Source: Acetobacteraceae bacterium UBA6159 (GTDB lineage Bacteria > Pseudomonadota > Alphaproteobacteria > Acetobacterales > Acetobacteraceae). Taken from it: DNA of 7,532 bases. The stretch covers positions 34,924 to 42,455 of the forward strand of contig DIUL01000002.1 of assembly GCA_002422345.1 (NCBI GenBank), in the 5' to 3' direction. The number at the start of each line of letters is the position of its first letter. Positions within the stretch are counted from its first letter, which is position 1. Below the pieces are notes generated by a model, which saw only the letters and a program-made list of their open reading frames with translations, did no database searches and had not been told where the DNA came from. Shown in pieces: positions 5,278 through 7,532 of this stretch. Both the position numbers and the translations under genes were made by a program.

Positions 5278-6214
5278 GACTGTCCACCTGGTACGGCCGG
5301 AACGGGCCGCGCCAGGCTCCGGGCAGCCAGGGCGCCGCGTGGGCGACCAGCAGGCGGGCCGCGGCGCGCAGCCTGGGCCTCGCCCGCATCGAACGCCATA
5401 TCCAGGCGTGGGCCTGCCGGCCGGCGCCGTGGCGGGTCATCTCTCGGCCGAGGATCCAGAACGCCTCGGCGTCCGCCTGCCGGCGCAGGTGGGCGCGGGT
5501 GGGCGGGTCCAGCCAGTCCGCCAATGCCGGGTTGCCGTGGATCGCATCGAGGCAGCGCGTCATCGCCCCAGGATCGCCGGCCAGCCGCCGATAGGCCCCC
5601 TGCGGCCGGTTCAGCGCGAACAGCACGGGCGCGGGATCGGGCAGGGGGACGAAGTAGCCGTGTTGGGCCAGGCGGCACCAGAATTCCCAGTCCTCGCCGA
5701 ACGCCAGATCGGCGCGGAACGGGCCGGCCGCGTCCATCGCGGTCCGCCGCACCAGGACATGGCCGCCATTGATGAAGCGGTTGCGGATCAGCAAGGGCCG
5801 CAGCAGGTCGCCCCCCGCGGGCACCACGGTCCGGCCCGTAACGCCCTCGGGGGTCACTCGGGCATAGGCGCCAACGGCCGCCACGGCTTCCGGCGCGGCG
5901 GCCAACGCGTCGGCAAGACGCTCCAGCGCCGTGGGCGCCAGCCAGTCATCGGCGTCGAGGCAGAGCACCGCCTCGGCATCCGTCCCCCGTAGCCCGGCCT
6001 GCCGAGCCGCCGAGACGCCCTGGTGGGGTTGGAGGAGGAGGCGGAGGCGGGGGTCGGTGGTAGTGGCGCGGGCCAGGGCCGCGGTGGCGTCGGAGGAGCC
6101 GTCATCGACAACCACCATGGTCCAGTCGCGGTGGGTCTGCGCCAGGACGGATCGGATGGCGGTTTTGATGTAGGGAGCGACGTTGAAGGCAGGGGTGATG
6201 ATGGCGATCCGCAT
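5273..6214 (-). CDS. Family 2 glycosyltransferase
   Basis: This 313-residue protein transfers a sugar from a nucleotide-sugar donor, with inverting GT-A chemistry. Motifs in order: IITPAFN (5-11), VVVDDGSSD (34-42, nucleotide binding), the metal-binding DADD (87-90), and the likely catalytic-base region GEDWEFWCRL (173-182). GT2 similarity covers about residues 1-210. The remaining ~100 residues are Arg/Ala-rich helices without a clear transmembrane segment, so it is a soluble or peripheral enzyme, perhaps decorating surface polysaccharide. The start at 6214 fits the family N-terminus (MRIAIITPAFN), but no ribosome site precedes it, so translation may be weak or the leader unusual. No other polysaccharide genes are in the window, so donor and acceptor are unknown. 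Confidence 0.9.
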   Translation of the reverse strand: MRIAIITPAFNVAPYIKTAIRSVLAQTHRDWTMVVVDDGSSDATAALARATTTDPRLRLLLQPHQGVSAARQAGLRGTDAEAVLCLDADDWLAPTALERLADALAAAPEAVAAVGAYARVTPEGVTGRTVVPAGGDLLRPLLIRNRFINGGHVLVRRTAMDAAGPFRADLAFGEDWEFWCRLAQHGYFVPLPDPAPVLFALNRPQGAYRRLAGDPGAMTRCLDAIHGNPALADWLDPPTRAHLRRQADAEAFWILGREMTRHGAGRQAHAWIWRSMRARPRLRAAARLLVAHAAPWLPGAWRGPFRPYQVDSP

Positions 6215-6670
6215 GGGGCGACCGGAGGCAGTGTGTTCTGCGTTCTACCGGCGGAAGGGTTGAGATTCGGTTAACAGGCCGTCCTGGCGCCGATGACGCC
6301 CGCGTTTGCAAGGAAAAGGGCTTTCGCCACGGATGTACACAGATGAACACGGATGGCTCTGCGGCACCCGCCAGGAGCGCTGGGAGCGGACGCACCGGGC
6401 GGCCATGCTCCGATCCGTGTTCATCTGTGTACATCCGTGGCTGATGCGCTGGCGGACGCCGTGACGCCGGCCTTCAGGACCGGGCGCCCGTGGTTTGGGC
6501 GGGTTGCACTCGCTGTCCGGTGAGACACCCCTTCCTTGCCCGCTTGCTGACCGCCGTACCATACTCCCGTCGACCGGGCGGACCGCTGGCCCGACCGCCG
6601 TTTTGTAATCGCGACCACGGGCTGCTGGAATTCAAACGGGCGCCCGGACAATCGGACTGATGGAGGGAAC
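6215..6670. other. Intergenic region, 456 bp, between divergent glycosyltransferase and SDR
   Basis: No gene is seen. The main content is the inverted repeat at 6326-6441. From 6442 to 6670 I find no clear structure; TGTAAT at 6604-6609 resembles a -10 box for the SDR gene but has no matching -35 hexamer. Open frames across the repeat on the minus strand owe their length to the repeat and show no family similarity. Confidence 0.5.
6326..6441. repeat. Perfect 29-bp inverted repeat built from decamer units
   Basis: Arm 6326-6354 is exactly the reverse complement of 6413-6441, around a 58-nt GC-rich spacer. Each arm is itself made of 10-bp direct repeats: CACGGATGTA, CACAGATGAA and CACGGATGGC at 6328-6357, one helical turn apart. 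Sequences of the type CACGGATGNACACAGATG are, from memory, dispersed in many unrelated bacterial genomes. A mobile or recombinogenic palindromic repeat is therefore more likely than a local regulatory site. No transposase or target-site duplication is evident. Confidence 0.8.
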
Positions 6671-7431
6671 ATGATCAGCTACGACCTGGCCGGGAAGACG
6701 GCCCTCGTGACCGGCGGTGCCTCGGGCATCGGCTTCGCCACCTGCCAGATGCTGGCGAAGTTCGGCTGCACCGTCGCGGTGAACTTCCTGGCCGACGACC
6801 CGCGCGGGCCGGAAGCCGTCGACAATCTGATCGACGCCGGCGGCAAGGCGATCATGGCGCCCGGCAACGTGGGCGACCCCGACGACGCGCCGCGCATGGT
6901 ACAAAAGGCGGTGGCCGATCTGGGCCGGCTCGATCTGCTCTTCGCCAATGCCGGCACGCCCGGGACCAGTCGGCGCATTCCGCCCGCCGACCTCGACCGG
7001 ATCACCGAGGAGCTTTGGCAGCAATTGATCGCCGTCAACCTGATCGGCGTGTTCCGTTGCGCCAAGGCCGCCGCGCCCGCGTTGAAGGCGTCGCACGGGG
7101 CGATCGTCTCCACCGCCTCGATCGCCGGGCGGGGCCGGCGGGCAGCAGTCTCGCCTATGGCGCGACCAAGGCGGGCGTCGTCAGCCTGACCCAGAACCTC
7201 GCCCGCGCGCTGGCGCCTGAGGTGCGGGTGAACGCCATCGCCCCCGGCGCGGTGGACAGTTCCTGGATGGTGGAATGGACGAATGAGGAACGGCAGCAAT
7301 CGATCGAGAAGGCGCTGCTGAAACGCCGCTGCACGACGGATGACCTGGCCGAGGTCGTGCTGTTCCTGGGCTTCGGCGCGGCGATGGTAACCGGGCAGAC
7401 GATCACGGTGGACGGGGGGTTAACGTTGTAG
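6671..7431 (+). pseudogene. Short-chain dehydrogenase/reductase interrupted by a one-base frameshift
   Basis: The first frame from ATG 6671 (GGAGG 4 nt upstream) carries the cofactor motif TGGASGIG (14-21), FANAG (91-95), VN (122-123) and the catalytic Ser150 in STASIAG. It loses similarity at about 7124-7140. The protein resumes in the next frame with SSLAYGATKAG, containing the catalytic Tyr-x3-Lys, then VNAIAPGAV and the ending TGQTITVDGG, stopping at 7429-7431. Total length is 761 nt; adding one base gives 253 codons plus stop, a normal SDR length, and puts Ser and Tyr 13 residues apart as in active enzymes. The break lies in a G/C run (7127-7143), a common place for a sequencing error, so the gene may be intact in the organism. 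If real, the product lacks Tyr and Lys and is dead. The substrate is unknown; classical SDRs act on alcohols, ketones or 3-oxoacyl groups. Confidence 0.85.
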
Positions 7432-7453
7432 GGCCTACTGTTCTCCGTGTTTA

Positions 7454-7465
7454 CCTACCGGTAGG
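7454..7465. promoter_or_regulatory. 12-bp perfect palindrome, TetR-type operator candidate
   Basis: CCTACCGGTAGG is fully self-complementary and is preceded by TTTA in DNA that is suddenly AT-richer than the rest of the window. Palindromes centred on ACCGGT are typical of operators bound by TetR/AcrR-family repressors. Such a site would regulate a gene beyond the right edge. A chance palindrome or a small stem remains possible. Confidence 0.3.
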
Positions 7466-7474
7466 AAGGGTTAC

Positions 7475-7504
7475 TTCTAAGCAGTTGTACTCAGAATGGT
7501 TTTT
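7475..7504 (+). terminator. Weak candidate terminator after the SDR gene
   Basis: TTCTAAG (7475-7481) can pair with CTCAGAA (7490-7496) with one mismatch around an 8-nt loop, and TTTTT follows three bases later (7500-7504). The stem is AT-rich and weak, so this is only a tentative end for the SDR transcript. Confidence 0.25.
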
Positions 7505-7532
7505 GTCGTTTAGCCCATCTTTAACGCCTTTT

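Noticed and set aside
6023..6075. GGAGGAGGAGGCGGAGGCGG simple repeat
   Set aside because: It is antisense to the Leu/Arg-rich part of the glycosyltransferase and is explained by codon use (CTC/CTCC-type codons).
6102..6562. Minus-strand open frames crossing the inverted repeat, reading VFICVHPW
   Set aside because: The peptide is just the translated palindromic repeat, a known kind of false gene call; one of the frames also overlaps the glycosyltransferase start in another frame.
7124..7143. Programmed ribosomal frameshift in the SDR gene
   Set aside because: No slippery heptamer or downstream stimulatory structure is evident, and SDRs are not known to use one; an indel or sequencing error is simpler.

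Overview
The window is GC-rich DNA with strong third-position GC bias. It encodes a bacterial homologue of the complex I accessory subunit NDUFA12, which among bacteria is essentially an alphaproteobacterial trait. Together with long GC-rich hairpin repeats, this suggests Alphaproteobacteria, most likely Rhodospirillales/Acetobacteraceae. The family-level placement is inference. No tRNA, rRNA, CRISPR array, transposase or phage gene was seen.

Left part, minus strand (1-2919): a run of three perfect hairpins (36-107) sits just past the stop of a small DUF1488-like gene (111-407). Upstream of that lies an NDUFA12-type gene with an unusual C-terminal extension (469-1230). A 355-bp spacer with a terminator-like stem and an AT-rich promoter candidate follows. 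Then comes a tight two-gene operon, 5 bp apart: a carboxymuconolactone decarboxylase-family gene (2497-2919) followed by a 3-hydroxyisobutyrate dehydrogenase-family gene (1586-2491).

Middle part, plus strand (3079-5253): two small paralogous proteins of unknown function (3079-3465 and 4030-4353) share a core around SFRRRL-x5-E-x2-F-x-EACLSGDL-x-TAE-x-LL. Between them is a 358-bp non-coding stretch and a 55-codon GTG-started reading frame (3824-3991) whose product resembles a divergent Flp/type IVb pilin. A metallo-beta-lactamase-fold enzyme of the N-acyl-homoserine lactonase family follows (4450-5253).

Right part: a family 2 glycosyltransferase on the minus strand (5273-6214) converges on the lactonase-like gene, and both stop codons lie in one shared stem. 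A 456-bp spacer contains a perfect 29-bp inverted repeat made of decamer units. Next is a short-chain dehydrogenase/reductase split by a one-base frameshift in a GC run (6671-7431). The last 100 bp are far less GC-rich and carry a 12-bp palindrome of the kind bound by TetR-family repressors.

Most genes look like ordinary metabolic or accessory functions and do not form one pathway. The most original signal is the paralogue / pilin-like peptide / paralogue arrangement at 3079-4353. The lengthened NDUFA12, the frameshifted SDR and the palindromic repeats come next.
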